The notes beneath the pieces are model-generated. The model saw nothing but the letters and a program-made list of their open reading frames with translations, was not told the DNA's origin and ran no database searches. Shown here piece by piece: positions 51,564 to 59,886 of a stretch of 64,000 nucleotides of DNA; within the stretch, counting starts at the first letter, position 1, and each line of letters opens with the position of its first letter. Source of the DNA: Methanoregula sp. (GTDB taxonomy: Archaea > Halobacteriota > Methanomicrobia > Methanomicrobiales > Methanospirillaceae); contig NZ_JALOCH010000002.1 in the NCBI RefSeq assembly GCF_023227875.1, forward strand, positions 186,001 to 250,000. Direction: 5' to 3'. Both the position numbers and the translations under genes were made by a program.

Positions 51564-53216
51564 ATGCTCTTTATGGATTTTGCAAAGACCTGCGAGAGAC
51601 TGGAAGACACTGCCGGCAGGCTCGATATGATCGGTATCATCAGTCAAGAGCTGACGGGCCTTTCTGAAGAGGAACTGCCGGTCTTTGTCAGGTTCGTCAT
51701 GGGGAGGATCTTCCCGGACTGGAACTCCCGGAAACTCGGGATCGGGCCGAACATCCTGTACGATGCGGTCAGGAGCGTTGCCGGCGTCAGGAAGACGGCG
51801 GTTGTTGACCGGCTGAATAAGACCGGCGATATCGGCAGGACGGTCGAAGAACTTCTTCTCGTCAAGACCCAGACCTCCCTGTCCTATACCGAACTCGACC
51901 TCCTCGATGTTTACTATAAACTCGTCAGCATATCGTCACGCGAAGGAGAGGCATCGCAGCGGGAGAAAATGCGCACGGCGATGCAACTGCTTGGGGATGC
52001 CCGCCCGCTCGAAGGCCGGTACCTTGCCCGGATCATGCTCGAAGAACTCCGGATCGGTGTCGGGGAAGGAAGCGTGAGGGAAGCGATCGCAAAGGCGTTC
52101 AATGTGGATTCGGCGCTTGTGGAACACGCAATGCAGGCACTCAATGACATGGGCGAGGTGGCACGGCTCGCGAAGATCGGGCCGGATGCATTAAAGGACG
52201 TCCGGATCACGCCGTTCCACCCGGTCCGGATGATGCTTGCCCAGCAGGGAGCCATTGCGGACATGATCGAGGAGCACGGGCAGATCGCTGCCGAGTTCAA
52301 ATACGACGGTTCCCGGTTCCAGTTCCACAAGAAAGGCAACTGGGCCCGGCTCTACTCCCGCCGGCTCGAGGACGTCACGGCAGCCCTGCCGGACGTGATC
52401 AGTCAGCTGTTGAGTGCCACCGAGCAGGACGTGATCCTTGACGGGGAAGTGATCGCGATCAAGGACGGGAAGCCGATGCCGTTCCAGTCCGTGCTCCGGA
52501 GGTTCCGCCGCCGTCACGATGTGGCGGAGGCGCAGGAGGCGATCGAGATGGTCCCAAACGTCTTCGATATCCTTTACCTGGACGGGGAGACGCTCATCGA
52601 CCTGCCGTTTTCCGTACGCCGGAAAAGACTCGAGGGTGCGGTGACACGCTACATTGCCCCGCAGATCGTCAGCGGCGAACAGGCAGAGATCGAGAAGACC
52701 TATGATGCAGCCCTTGCTGCCGGTCACGAGGGGATCATGATCAAGGTGCCGTCTTCGCCCTATACCCCGGGCCAGCGGGGAAAGAACTGGATCAAGATCA
52801 AACCGGAGGTGGACACGCTCGACCTCGCGGTGATTGGCGCCGAGTGGGGCGAAGGGAAGAGGGCACACGTATTCGGCTCGTTCCTCGTTGCCTGCCAGGA
52901 CCAGGGCCGGCTTGTCCCCATAAGCCGGGTCGCCACCGGCTTTTCCGATGAGCAGCTCGCCGAGGTGTTTGAGATGCTCAAAGAGAGCGTGATCAAAACT
53001 GAGGGCAAGGAAGTAACTTTTGAGCCGTCACTCGTCTTTGAAGTCGGGTATGCCGAGCTGCAGGCAAGCCAGAACTACAAAGGCGGGTTTACCCTTCGCT
53101 TCCCCCGGTTCATCCGGATCCGCGACGACAAGGACCTCGCGGATATCGAGACGATCGAAGGCATCAGGGCCCGGTACCAGCGGCAGGCAAACTCCGCACA
53201 GGCCTACCAAAAATGA
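51564..53216 (+). CDS. lig: ATP-dependent DNA ligase
   Basis: This 550-residue archaeal ligase I has a helical N-terminal DNA-binding domain, the nucleotidyltransferase site KYDG (246-249, Lys246 adenylated), motifs VFDILYLDG, GEQAEIEKTYDAAL, EGIMIKVPSSPY and KNWIKIKPE, and a C-terminal OB region. ATG 51573 (MDFAKTCERLED) may be the true start. The 3' end overlaps the nre gene on the other strand (53204-53216). Confidence 0.95.
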   Translation: MLFMDFAKTCERLEDTAGRLDMIGIISQELTGLSEEELPVFVRFVMGRIFPDWNSRKLGIGPNILYDAVRSVAGVRKTAVVDRLNKTGDIGRTVEELLLVKTQTSLSYTELDLLDVYYKLVSISSREGEASQREKMRTAMQLLGDARPLEGRYLARIMLEELRIGVGEGSVREAIAKAFNVDSALVEHAMQALNDMGEVARLAKIGPDALKDVRITPFHPVRMMLAQQGAIADMIEEHGQIAAEFKYDGSRFQFHKKGNWARLYSRRLEDVTAALPDVISQLLSATEQDVILDGEVIAIKDGKPMPFQSVLRRFRRRHDVAEAQEAIEMVPNVFDILYLDGETLIDLPFSVRRKRLEGAVTRYIAPQIVSGEQAEIEKTYDAALAAGHEGIMIKVPSSPYTPGQRGKNWIKIKPEVDTLDLAVIGAEWGEGKRAHVFGSFLVACQDQGRLVPISRVATGFSDEQLAEVFEMLKESVIKTEGKEVTFEPSLVFEVGYAELQASQNYKGGFTLRFPRFIRIRDDKDLADIETIEGIRARYQRQANSAQAYQK

Positions 53217-54358
53217 TTGAGTGTCCGCTGGGTCCGCAGTTCGGGGATCAGGGTGCTGTGGGCAACCCAGGCACCCGACCCGATGACGGTGACGGTCCGG
53301 GCTACTGCAGCATCCAGTGTCGGGCACGCCAGAGGGGGCGCTGCCATCGCCTTCCGTGTCGCCTCCCGGATCACCCAGCTCCCGAGCGGGGCCCAGTACT
53401 CGTTCGAAACGCTCCGGACCACGATCACGCGGGCGCAGCGCCGGATACTTTTCAGGTATTCGTACACGGCGAGCCGGGCCGAGTAGTATGCACCGGTTAT
53501 CGGGGAATATCCTGACTTGGTCATCCCTTCACGGTCCTGCACGATCACATCCTCCTCCCCGCCCCAGAGCGTGTGCTTCCCCCATACCTCGATCATCTCG
53601 TACTTCCAGTCGCCCGGTACGAGGATACAGGCAATGCGGTTCCCGAAGATCTCGCCCGAGAAGACGAGGATCTCCTCAACGGGGGGGAACCGGGCGATCT
53701 CCTTTTTTAAGTTGATCGAAAGGGTGTCATCCACGGCGGTAATTGCCCAGCGGGTGGGGACAAACTTCCGCTTCCTCCCGAGGAGCCCCGCAGTCATCAG
53801 TTTCGAGATCTGGTACACGTCAACTGCCGAATCCTTCAGCGCAACGCAGGCCTCCGTTGCAACAAGATCGGTATCGGAAGTGATCCGGTCCACCACCCGC
53901 TCCACCTTTGCACTCCCGATAACATCCATGCTCTTTACCGATCCGGTCATCCCGACCGGCGCAACGGTACCGTCAAAACTGAGGCTGAACGCCACCGGCC
54001 GCTCGAAGGCGACATCCACATCGAGCGGGACCGAAGAGAGCGCGATCTCCTGCAGGTCTCCTGCAACGGCGGGGAGGGCCGAGCTCCCGCGGAGGGTGCG
54101 GGCACGGATGCCCACGATATCCTCCATGCCGAGGTTCTGCCGGATCCAGTCCGGGGGGTTGTCGGAATCGTTGATCAGGAGCGGGCCGCCCCGCACGTCG
54201 GGGTACCCGAAACTGCCGATGAAGACCGAGGGGGAACTGCCCTGGTAACTGGCAGAGGGTTTTGCCATCGAGGCGGCCTGCGCATGGAACCGGCTGACGA
54301 TCGGGCAGCGGGGGAGCCCGCACATCCCTTTTCCCTTGCACTCTGCACACCGCATCAT
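53204..54358 (-). CDS. nre: Nre-family archaeal DNA repair protein
   Basis: This 384-residue protein has an N-terminal zinc-finger segment (CAECKGKGMCGLPRCPI), the conserved Nre core (SVFIGSFGYPDVRGGPL, RLAVYEYLKSIRRCARVIV) and a C-terminal PCNA-interacting-type QRTLNHFW. Nre proteins act in mitomycin and UV damage tolerance and bind PCNA. Convergent overlap with the ligase gene, another PCNA client in archaea, is suggestive. Confidence 0.85.
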   Translation of the reverse strand: MMRCAECKGKGMCGLPRCPIVSRFHAQAASMAKPSASYQGSSPSVFIGSFGYPDVRGGPLLINDSDNPPDWIRQNLGMEDIVGIRARTLRGSSALPAVAGDLQEIALSSVPLDVDVAFERPVAFSLSFDGTVAPVGMTGSVKSMDVIGSAKVERVVDRITSDTDLVATEACVALKDSAVDVYQISKLMTAGLLGRKRKFVPTRWAITAVDDTLSINLKKEIARFPPVEEILVFSGEIFGNRIACILVPGDWKYEMIEVWGKHTLWGGEEDVIVQDREGMTKSGYSPITGAYYSARLAVYEYLKSIRRCARVIVVRSVSNEYWAPLGSWVIREATRKAMAAPPLACPTLDAAVARTVTVIGSGAWVAHSTLIPELRTQRTLNHFW

Positions 54359-54394
54359 CGGTTACGCTCCATCCGGACAGGGCGACAGGGAATA

Positions 54395-54730
54395 TTATTC
54401 GGGAAGGTGCGGGTCATGGGGAGGGAGTGCCGGCAGGCTGGTGACAACCGTGACATGCGGCGAGGAGATGGGGGGTACTGCCTGGGAGACGTTCACAAAC
54501 CGGCTCTCGAATTCCGTAAACGAGACACGCCAGCCCACATCGTAGCGGGCCCCGCATTCCGGGCAGATGAGGATCACGCTGTACACCTCGCGGGTGGACT
54601 TGACCGGGTTTGTCTTGTCCGTGTTCGTGCCAATAAACGAGGTGTGGAACCCCCGTTCGTACCCGCAGGCCGGGCAGGTATGGAATTCCGTCCCCGCTTT
54701 GATATGGGTAATCTCACCGGATGCTTTCAT
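54395..54730 (-). CDS. Zinc-ribbon protein
   Basis: This 111-residue protein has two CxxC pairs (HTCPACGYERG, ICPECGARYD), so one zinc site, and an acidic, proline-rich C-terminal tail. ATG 54730 overlaps the end of the glycosyltransferase by 17 bp, so it is probably co-transcribed. Function unknown. Confidence 0.65.
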   Translation of the reverse strand: MKASGEITHIKAGTEFHTCPACGYERGFHTSFIGTNTDKTNPVKSTREVYSVILICPECGARYDVGWRVSFTEFESRFVNVSQAVPPISSPHVTVVTSLPALPPHDPHLPE

Positions 54731-55883
54731 AAAAATTCCTGAAATTCTTAACGATGATACTGTGGGGACGGGACCATATTGAGACAAAACCGCGTTCCGC
54801 AACAGAGATGATGACATCGGACGCGTTCTGCCGCCCGTTGACCCCGGCATGGGCTGCCCGGAACGGTTGGGGGACAATAGTCATAGTCTCGGCGATCTTC
54901 TGCTCCAGGAGCCCGGGGGTGATATTCCTCCCGTCGACAGAGGTCCCGGCCCCCATCTCCACGATCCTCATCGCATTGTTCTGCTGTTCGGGATGGCCCG
55001 GGTCCATGATGACAAGGACCGGTTTCTCGAAGATCAGCGCCTCGTGCAGCGTGGTAAGTCCCCCGTGCACGATCGCGATCCGTGCTGCGGCAAGGTGCTC
55101 GTGGAGGTTTTCGACATACCCGTGGGTATGGAAATTGTCCGATGACTCCGGCAGCACCGCCCCGGTATAGAAGACATCGAAGGTGAGGTCTTTTCTCCGG
55201 TCGGCAATCCCTTTCAGCATCCGGTACATCGGGAGCTTGTAGGGCTCACCACCAAAACTGGTGAAGATCGTCTTGTTGTCATACGTGAACCGTTCCGGCT
55301 CGAAGCGGAAGAACGGGCCGGTGAGACAGTACCGCTCCTGGTCGCGCGAGGAGTACCGGATATTGTACTTGCTGACGGTGTCGGGCGACGGGTAATCGGG
55401 GATGATCACTTTGCGCGCAAACCGCAGGTAACGGCGGATGAGAATGTTCAGGACCTTCCAGACAAGGTTCGTGGTGCCGTTCGGCCCGTTGAAATGGGTC
55501 TGGTTGGTGATGAAGACCACCGGGGCACGTGCCAGCCGTGCCCCCGTGACACCGGCGTACATCGTGTCGCAGACAACGCAGTCATAGCCATTCCTGCGGA
55601 CGAGCTTCTTGACATCCAGGCCGGACTGGAGGAGGTTGAAAAAAAGGGTTTTTGAGTGCCAGAGGGTCTTTTTCAGGCTGAAGAAACCATCCGTTCCCTC
55701 AAGGCAGACTTCACGATGGATCCGGTGCAGTTCCGTGCACCCGTGCTGGTCCATGAAATCATACGACTTGCCATACCCGGCATAATGGATCGTATGCCCC
55801 TGCTGCTGCATATAGTGCCCGAGGTGGAGACAGCGGGAAGCATGCCCGAGTCCTTCACCGCAGACAACGAAAAGGATCTTCAT
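54714..55883 (-). CDS. MurG/UGT-like glycosyltransferase
   Basis: This 389-residue GT-B protein begins MKILFVVCGEGLGHASRCLH (the GEGLGH loop of the acceptor domain) and has a nucleotide-sugar site HGGLTTLHEALIFEKPVLVI and HPEQQNNAMRI. It resembles the family of UDP-sugar transferases found in archaeal envelope or glycolipid clusters. The substrate is not known. It is followed by the zinc-ribbon gene. Confidence 0.8.
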   Translation of the reverse strand: MKILFVVCGEGLGHASRCLHLGHYMQQQGHTIHYAGYGKSYDFMDQHGCTELHRIHREVCLEGTDGFFSLKKTLWHSKTLFFNLLQSGLDVKKLVRRNGYDCVVCDTMYAGVTGARLARAPVVFITNQTHFNGPNGTTNLVWKVLNILIRRYLRFARKVIIPDYPSPDTVSKYNIRYSSRDQERYCLTGPFFRFEPERFTYDNKTIFTSFGGEPYKLPMYRMLKGIADRRKDLTFDVFYTGAVLPESSDNFHTHGYVENLHEHLAAARIAIVHGGLTTLHEALIFEKPVLVIMDPGHPEQQNNAMRIVEMGAGTSVDGRNITPGLLEQKIAETMTIVPQPFRAAHAGVNGRQNASDVIISVAERGFVSIWSRPHSIIVKNFRNFYESIR

Positions 55884-55923
55884 TCGTGTCCTGCCGGACA
55901 GTTATGTTCTGATGGAAGATGAA

Positions 55924-56124
55924 TTATGGTGTCTCTCCACCGGGCTCTTCGGGTATGAGGACCCATGCAATGAGGTAGACAAGGATGCCGGTGCCAAGCG
56001 ACAGGAGCGTGAGGGCAACCCAGACCAGGCGGACCACCGTGGGATCGATATCAAGGTGCGAACCGATGCCCGTACAGACACCCCCGAGCATACGACCATG
56101 GAGCGGGCGGTACAATTTCTTCAT
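55924..56124 (-). CDS. PspC-domain membrane protein
   Basis: This 66-residue protein is a PspC domain: KKLYRPLHGRMLGGVCTGIG, then DIDPTVVRLVWVALTLLSLG and a membrane helix ending LIPEEPGGETP. ATG 56124 is chosen over the longer frame to 56172. PspC domains act in membrane-stress sensing. Confidence 0.75.
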   Translation of the reverse strand: MKKLYRPLHGRMLGGVCTGIGSHLDIDPTVVRLVWVALTLLSLGTGILVYLIAWVLIPEEPGGETP

Positions 56125-56229
56125 GGTCAGAACTGGTTTTTTTCTGGCATTAAGACTGACCCTGCCGGTCAATGGTCACATGCAGAGCATTATAGTTCAC
56201 GGGTACTAAGGGGGAGTGGGAATACTACG

Positions 56230-56721
56230 ATGACCGTGACAGAGAGCAAACCGCTTGCGACATTCGGGGCCGGGTGTTTCTGGGGCATCGAAGAGGCGTT
56301 CCGGACCATTGAGGGGGTACTCTCAACTGCCGTCGGGTACATGGGAGGGACGGTGAAGGCCCCGACGTACGAACAGGTCTGTACCAGAGAGACCGGCCAT
56401 GCGGAAGTGGTACAGGTGACATTCGATCCTGCAAAGGTCAGCTACGAGCGGCTGCTCGACGTGTTCTGGTCGGTTCATGACCCCACCCAGCTCAACCGGC
56501 AGGGGCCGGATATCGGATCCAACTACCGGTCGGTCATCTTTTACCACGACCCGGAACAGGAAAAGATCGCCCGGCAGTCAAAAGCGGATATCGAGACCTC
56601 TGGGCGGTTCGGGTCTGGCAGGATAGTTACCCTCATCCAGCCGGCGGGCGAGTTCTGGAAGGCCGAGGAGTACCACCAGCAGTACTTCGCAAAGCATGGC
56701 GGAGGGCGCTGCCACATCTGA
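56230..56721 (+). CDS. msrA: Peptide methionine sulfoxide reductase MsrA
   Basis: This 163-residue protein has the catalytic GCFWGIEEAFR motif (Cys16), YMGGTVKAPTYEQVCTRETG, HAEVVQVTFDP, and DPTQLNRQGPDIGSNYRSVIF. ATG 56230 is the start before the domain; the frame runs further upstream but is not coding-like. It reduces methionine sulfoxide in damaged proteins. Confidence 0.93.
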   Translation: MTVTESKPLATFGAGCFWGIEEAFRTIEGVLSTAVGYMGGTVKAPTYEQVCTRETGHAEVVQVTFDPAKVSYERLLDVFWSVHDPTQLNRQGPDIGSNYRSVIFYHDPEQEKIARQSKADIETSGRFGSGRIVTLIQPAGEFWKAEEYHQQYFAKHGGGRCHI

Positions 56722-56777
56722 TAATAGTGGATAAGAATCCGCATTGTTTATCAATCTGGCCGGGATAATTCCGTACC

Positions 56778-57032
56778 ATGGATATTTCCGGAACCATCCA
56801 GCTCATCGCAACCCTGGCAGAAGTCGTGGTTGCCATTATCGCAATCCTGATCGCAGTTACGAAGAAGAAGACCTACGGCTGGTTCGTGGGGATCACCTTC
56901 GGCCTTTTCGTAGTCTTTGACATTGCCCGCATCTTTACGCTGGAGATGTCAGCCGAATTGCACGCACTCGTCCTTCTCATCGCATGTATCTCGATGGTCT
57001 ATGCAGCGTGGCTGATGTGGAAAGAGCAGTAA
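56778..57032 (+). CDS. Small membrane protein, tandem copy 1
   Basis: This 84-residue protein has an N-terminal hydrophobic helix (IQLIATLAEVVVAIIAILIA), a KKKTYGWF segment, and two further membrane helices ending MVYAAWLMWKEQ. It is 18 bp upstream of a close paralogue. Function unknown. Confidence 0.65.
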   Translation: MDISGTIQLIATLAEVVVAIIAILIAVTKKKTYGWFVGITFGLFVVFDIARIFTLEMSAELHALVLLIACISMVYAAWLMWKEQ

Positions 57033-57050
57033 AAACGAGGGATACATACC

Positions 57051-57305
57051 ATGGACACCTCGGGAACCATCCAGATCATTGCAAGCCTGGCAGAAGTCAT
57101 AGTCGCTGTTCTTGCATTCCTGATCGCGACAAAGAAGAAAAAGACCTATGGCTGGTTCATGGGAATCACATTCAGCCTTCTCGTGGTCTTTAACTTCGCC
57201 CGCGTCTTCGCACTCGATATATCGGCCGAAGGGTATGCGCTGATATTCCTCGTCGCGTGTCTGTCGATGGTCTACGCGATCTGGCTGATGTGGACGGAGC
57301 AGTAA
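57051..57305 (+). CDS. Small membrane protein, tandem copy 2
   Basis: This 84-residue protein aligns along its whole length with copy 1 (GTIQIIASLAEVIVAVLAFL, KKKKTYGWFMGITF, MVYAIWLMWTEQ), with about 65 percent identity by eye. Copies 1 and 2 are a recent tandem duplication. Confidence 0.65.
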   Translation: MDTSGTIQIIASLAEVIVAVLAFLIATKKKKTYGWFMGITFSLLVVFNFARVFALDISAEGYALIFLVACLSMVYAIWLMWTEQ

Positions 57306-57415
57306 CCTTCTTCGTTCCGGTTGCGAGTCAGGGCCGGAACGCAGGCTTATAAGGGATACCGGATACCATTAGCTTATCATAACGGCAACCGCGGGGGCCG
57401 TCAGGTCGTGGGGAC

Positions 57416-58363
57416 ATGATTCAGATTTACAAGTCAAGGAAAGATTCCGACCCGTCTGGCACGGACATTGTCGATGTCCCGTGTGAGGGCGCATGGGTCC
57501 GCATGACCAGCCCGACCGACGCGGAACTGACCCAGATCGCTGAATCGTGCTCTCTCCCGCCGGAGTTCCTTCGTGCTGCACTCGATGAGGAGGAGCGGCC
57601 GCGCATTGATGCCGAGGACGGGGTTGTCCTCATCGTCCTCGACGTCCCGATGGTCACGGAGATGGAGGGGATCCGGACCCTGACAACGCTCCCGCTCGGG
57701 ATTATCATTTCAGAGACCCTGGTCGTCACCGTATGCAGCCGCCAGACCCCGATCCTCGATGATTTCATCGCGGGCAAGGTCCGGCACTTCCACACGGTCA
57801 AGAAGACCCGGTTCCTCTTCCAGATCTTCTACCGCAACGCCTCCTCCTACCTGCACCACCTGCGCCAGATCGAGAGGTCAATCTCCCGGATCGAACTCGA
57901 ACTGCACCGCTCCATGAAGAACGAGGAACTCTTCCAGATGATGGAGCTCGAAAAGAGCCTCATCTACTTCTCGACCTCGCTCAAGTCCAACGAGGCCGTG
58001 CTGGAACGGATCCTGCGCACCAAGCCCCTGAAGATGTACGAGGACGACGCCGAGTTCCTCGAAGACGTCATCATCGAGAACAAGCAGGCCATGGAGATGT
58101 CGCAGATCTACCTGCACATCTTAAACGGGATGACACAGGCATTCGCCACCATCATTTCGAACAACTTAAGCATCGTGATGAAATTCCTCGCCTCGATCAC
58201 GATCATTATCGCCATCCCGACGATGATTGCGAGTTTCTACGGGATGAACGTGCTGGACCTTCCCCTCTCGGAAACCCCGCTTGCTTTTGAGATTATCTTT
58301 GCATTCTCGGTGATGATATCGGTCCTCCTCGGCCTCTTCATGTGGCGGAAGAAGTTCTTTTAG
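57416..58363 (+). CDS. corA: CorA-type magnesium/cobalt transporter
   Basis: This 315-residue protein has a cytosolic alpha/beta domain, long stalk helices and two C-terminal membrane helices with the YGMNV signature (GMN at about 276-278). It ends LFMWRKKFF. It imports Mg2+ or Co2+ through a pentameric pore. ATG 57416 is the first codon after a short leader. Confidence 0.93.
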   Translation: MIQIYKSRKDSDPSGTDIVDVPCEGAWVRMTSPTDAELTQIAESCSLPPEFLRAALDEEERPRIDAEDGVVLIVLDVPMVTEMEGIRTLTTLPLGIIISETLVVTVCSRQTPILDDFIAGKVRHFHTVKKTRFLFQIFYRNASSYLHHLRQIERSISRIELELHRSMKNEELFQMMELEKSLIYFSTSLKSNEAVLERILRTKPLKMYEDDAEFLEDVIIENKQAMEMSQIYLHILNGMTQAFATIISNNLSIVMKFLASITIIIAIPTMIASFYGMNVLDLPLSETPLAFEIIFAFSVMISVLLGLFMWRKKFF

Positions 58364-58393
58364 TCGGTGAGGGGCATCAGACCCGAACCGCGA

Positions 58394-58440
58394 GAAGAAC
58401 ACAGCAGCGTTCTTCGAGTTCCGACAGGTCTTCAGGCCTG
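58394..58440. repeat. Two-hairpin intergenic element (reverse orientation)
   Basis: GAAGAACAC/GCGTTCTTC (58394-58415) is followed by GAGTTCCGA and CAGGTC-TTCA-GGCCTG (58425-58440). In reverse complement it follows the same layout as the element at 51460. Each hairpin has one position that pairs by G-U wobble on one strand only. Confidence 0.65.
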
Positions 58441-58652
58441 GAGGAGGAGAAGGGAGGCATCAGCCGACCTTCGACCAGATAGTTTCATTTTCCCGGGAAG
58501 GTATATCCCCGGGTCTTTTTCGTGAACGCATCAGCGGTGTTACTTTTTTTCAGGAGATTACCTTTTCAGGGAGGAACATATTGCTGCGTCTTTGCCAGCA
58601 ATACTCCGACAGCGAGCGCTCCCGCTCCGCAAAAACAGTAAATGGAAAAAGA

Positions 58653-58726
58653 TGGGCCCGCTGAGATTCGAACTCAGGACCTCCGCCATGTCAAGGCGAC
58701 GTCATAGCCAACTAGACCACGAGCCC
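58653..58726 (-). tRNA. tRNA-Val (GAC)
   Basis: A 74-nt tRNA on the minus strand, starting GGGCTCGTGGTC and ending AGCGGGCCCA. The acceptor stem pairs (GGGCTCG with CGGGCCC, one wobble), and the T-arm is CTGAG-TTCGAAT-CTCAG. The anticodon stem TCGCC/GGCGG flanks the loop TTGACAT with anticodon GAC. CCA is not encoded. There is no intron. Confidence 0.93.
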
Positions 58727-58879
58727 TCGTAAGTCTGATGCTCTATAACATCTGCTCTGGTATTATTAAAAATTAGTGTAAAGTTGTTCCGGGCCGGGCA
58801 GACCATGGAATGAAAATGAGGGGGCGCAAAAACCGGATCCTTTATCTGAACACCACTCCCATCCCTCTCTTGTATCACC

Positions 58880-59182
58880 ATGACTGAACAGACGCAACTC
58901 TTCACGTTCGAGCATGACGCCGGCCGTCTCGAACTGCTCATCCGTATCATATACTGGATCCTGATCGGGATTGTCCTCTGGGTCTACGGGATCATTGCCG
59001 GTATCTGCCTCATCATCCAATGGATTCACATCCTCGTTCTCGGGCGCAGGAACGAGGCGTTATCGGATCTTGTCAAAGGGTATCTCGAATACATGATCCA
59101 CGTGCTGCCCTATGTCTACTTCATGACCGACAAGCGGCCGGACATTATGCCGGTTCCGGTCAGGATAATCGAGGAACTCTAA
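58880..59182 (+). CDS. DUF4389-like membrane protein
   Basis: This 100-residue protein has a soluble N-terminus, then a pair of membrane helices (IIYWILIGIVLWVYGIIAGI) and a DUF4389-type segment LVKGYLEYMIHVLPYVYFMTDKRPDIMP. Members are predicted to be membrane proteins of unknown role. It starts at ATG 58880 after a short AT-rich leader. Confidence 0.75.
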   Translation: MTEQTQLFTFEHDAGRLELLIRIIYWILIGIVLWVYGIIAGICLIIQWIHILVLGRRNEALSDLVKGYLEYMIHVLPYVYFMTDKRPDIMPVPVRIIEEL

Positions 59183-59307
59183 AAGAGTTCTTCTCATTCT
59201 CTCCTTTTTTTATCCAGGATTGCATACTTACTGAAGCGACGGGGGTATCGTTCTCCCGCTGGATAAGGTTCCCAGCAGTACTGCAAGGAGGAGGGGCCCC
59301 CTGCAAA

Positions 59308-59635
59308 CAATATGTACACCATCCGACCCCCTCCACCACATCACCACGGGCGCATGCACAGGGCCCGGTTAACAGATTTTCGGTCAAAGTCCGATCGATC
59401 CGGATCGGTTTTTCATCAGGGTCGCTGCTCAGCCACAAAGTCTGCCCCTGCCCGACCCCCCTCCGGCAAAAGATCGTGATAAATAACATTTTTCCGTCGT
59501 ATTTTCCACGGGAAACTGGACATTTTCCGTACCTGCATGAGGGGGGTCGGGCAGGGGCAATCCGGAAAAAAATGATCGGGTTTGAAAAATTTTCAATCAG
59601 GGTTTGATCGATCCGGATCTATTTTTCAATCAAAG
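59308..59635. mobile_element. Inverted-repeat element locus with solo arm and flanking direct repeats
   Basis: 59443-59463 (starting TGCCCCTGCCCGACCCCCCT) and 59539-59559 are perfect 21-bp inverted arms, 117 bp from end to end. A solo related arm is at 59308-59332 (TGTACACCATCCGACCCCCT). Two imperfect direct repeats with the core GATCGATCCGGATC (about 59374-59422 and 59587-59635) flank the inverted pair. There is no gene. The element is related to that at 33757-33884. Confidence 0.55.
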
Positions 59636-59705
59636 TTGCGATCGCGATGAAATCAATAATTCAATCATGACCTGACTGAAAAGTTTCACGGTTTTTCAAA
59701 TCCGA

Positions 59706-59751
59706 CAGGTCATCAGACCTGGAGGAAGAGAAGAAACCGTAAGGTTTCTTC
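59706..59751. repeat. Two-hairpin intergenic element (reverse orientation)
   Basis: CAGGTC-ATCA-GACCTG (59706-59721), the linker GAGGAAGA, then GAAGAAACC-GTAA-GGTTTCTTC (59730-59751). It sits between the inverted-repeat locus and the end of serA. Confidence 0.7.
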
Positions 59752-59886
59752 GAACCGCGATCCTGATCACGATGGATTTTTTTCAGGCAGGATCTGCTTT
59801 AAACGATATCCGCTCTTTGATGAGGAAATCCCGAGAACCCCATAAATGAGATCGAATGATTTCTGCAGAGCAAAAAAAGGATTATC

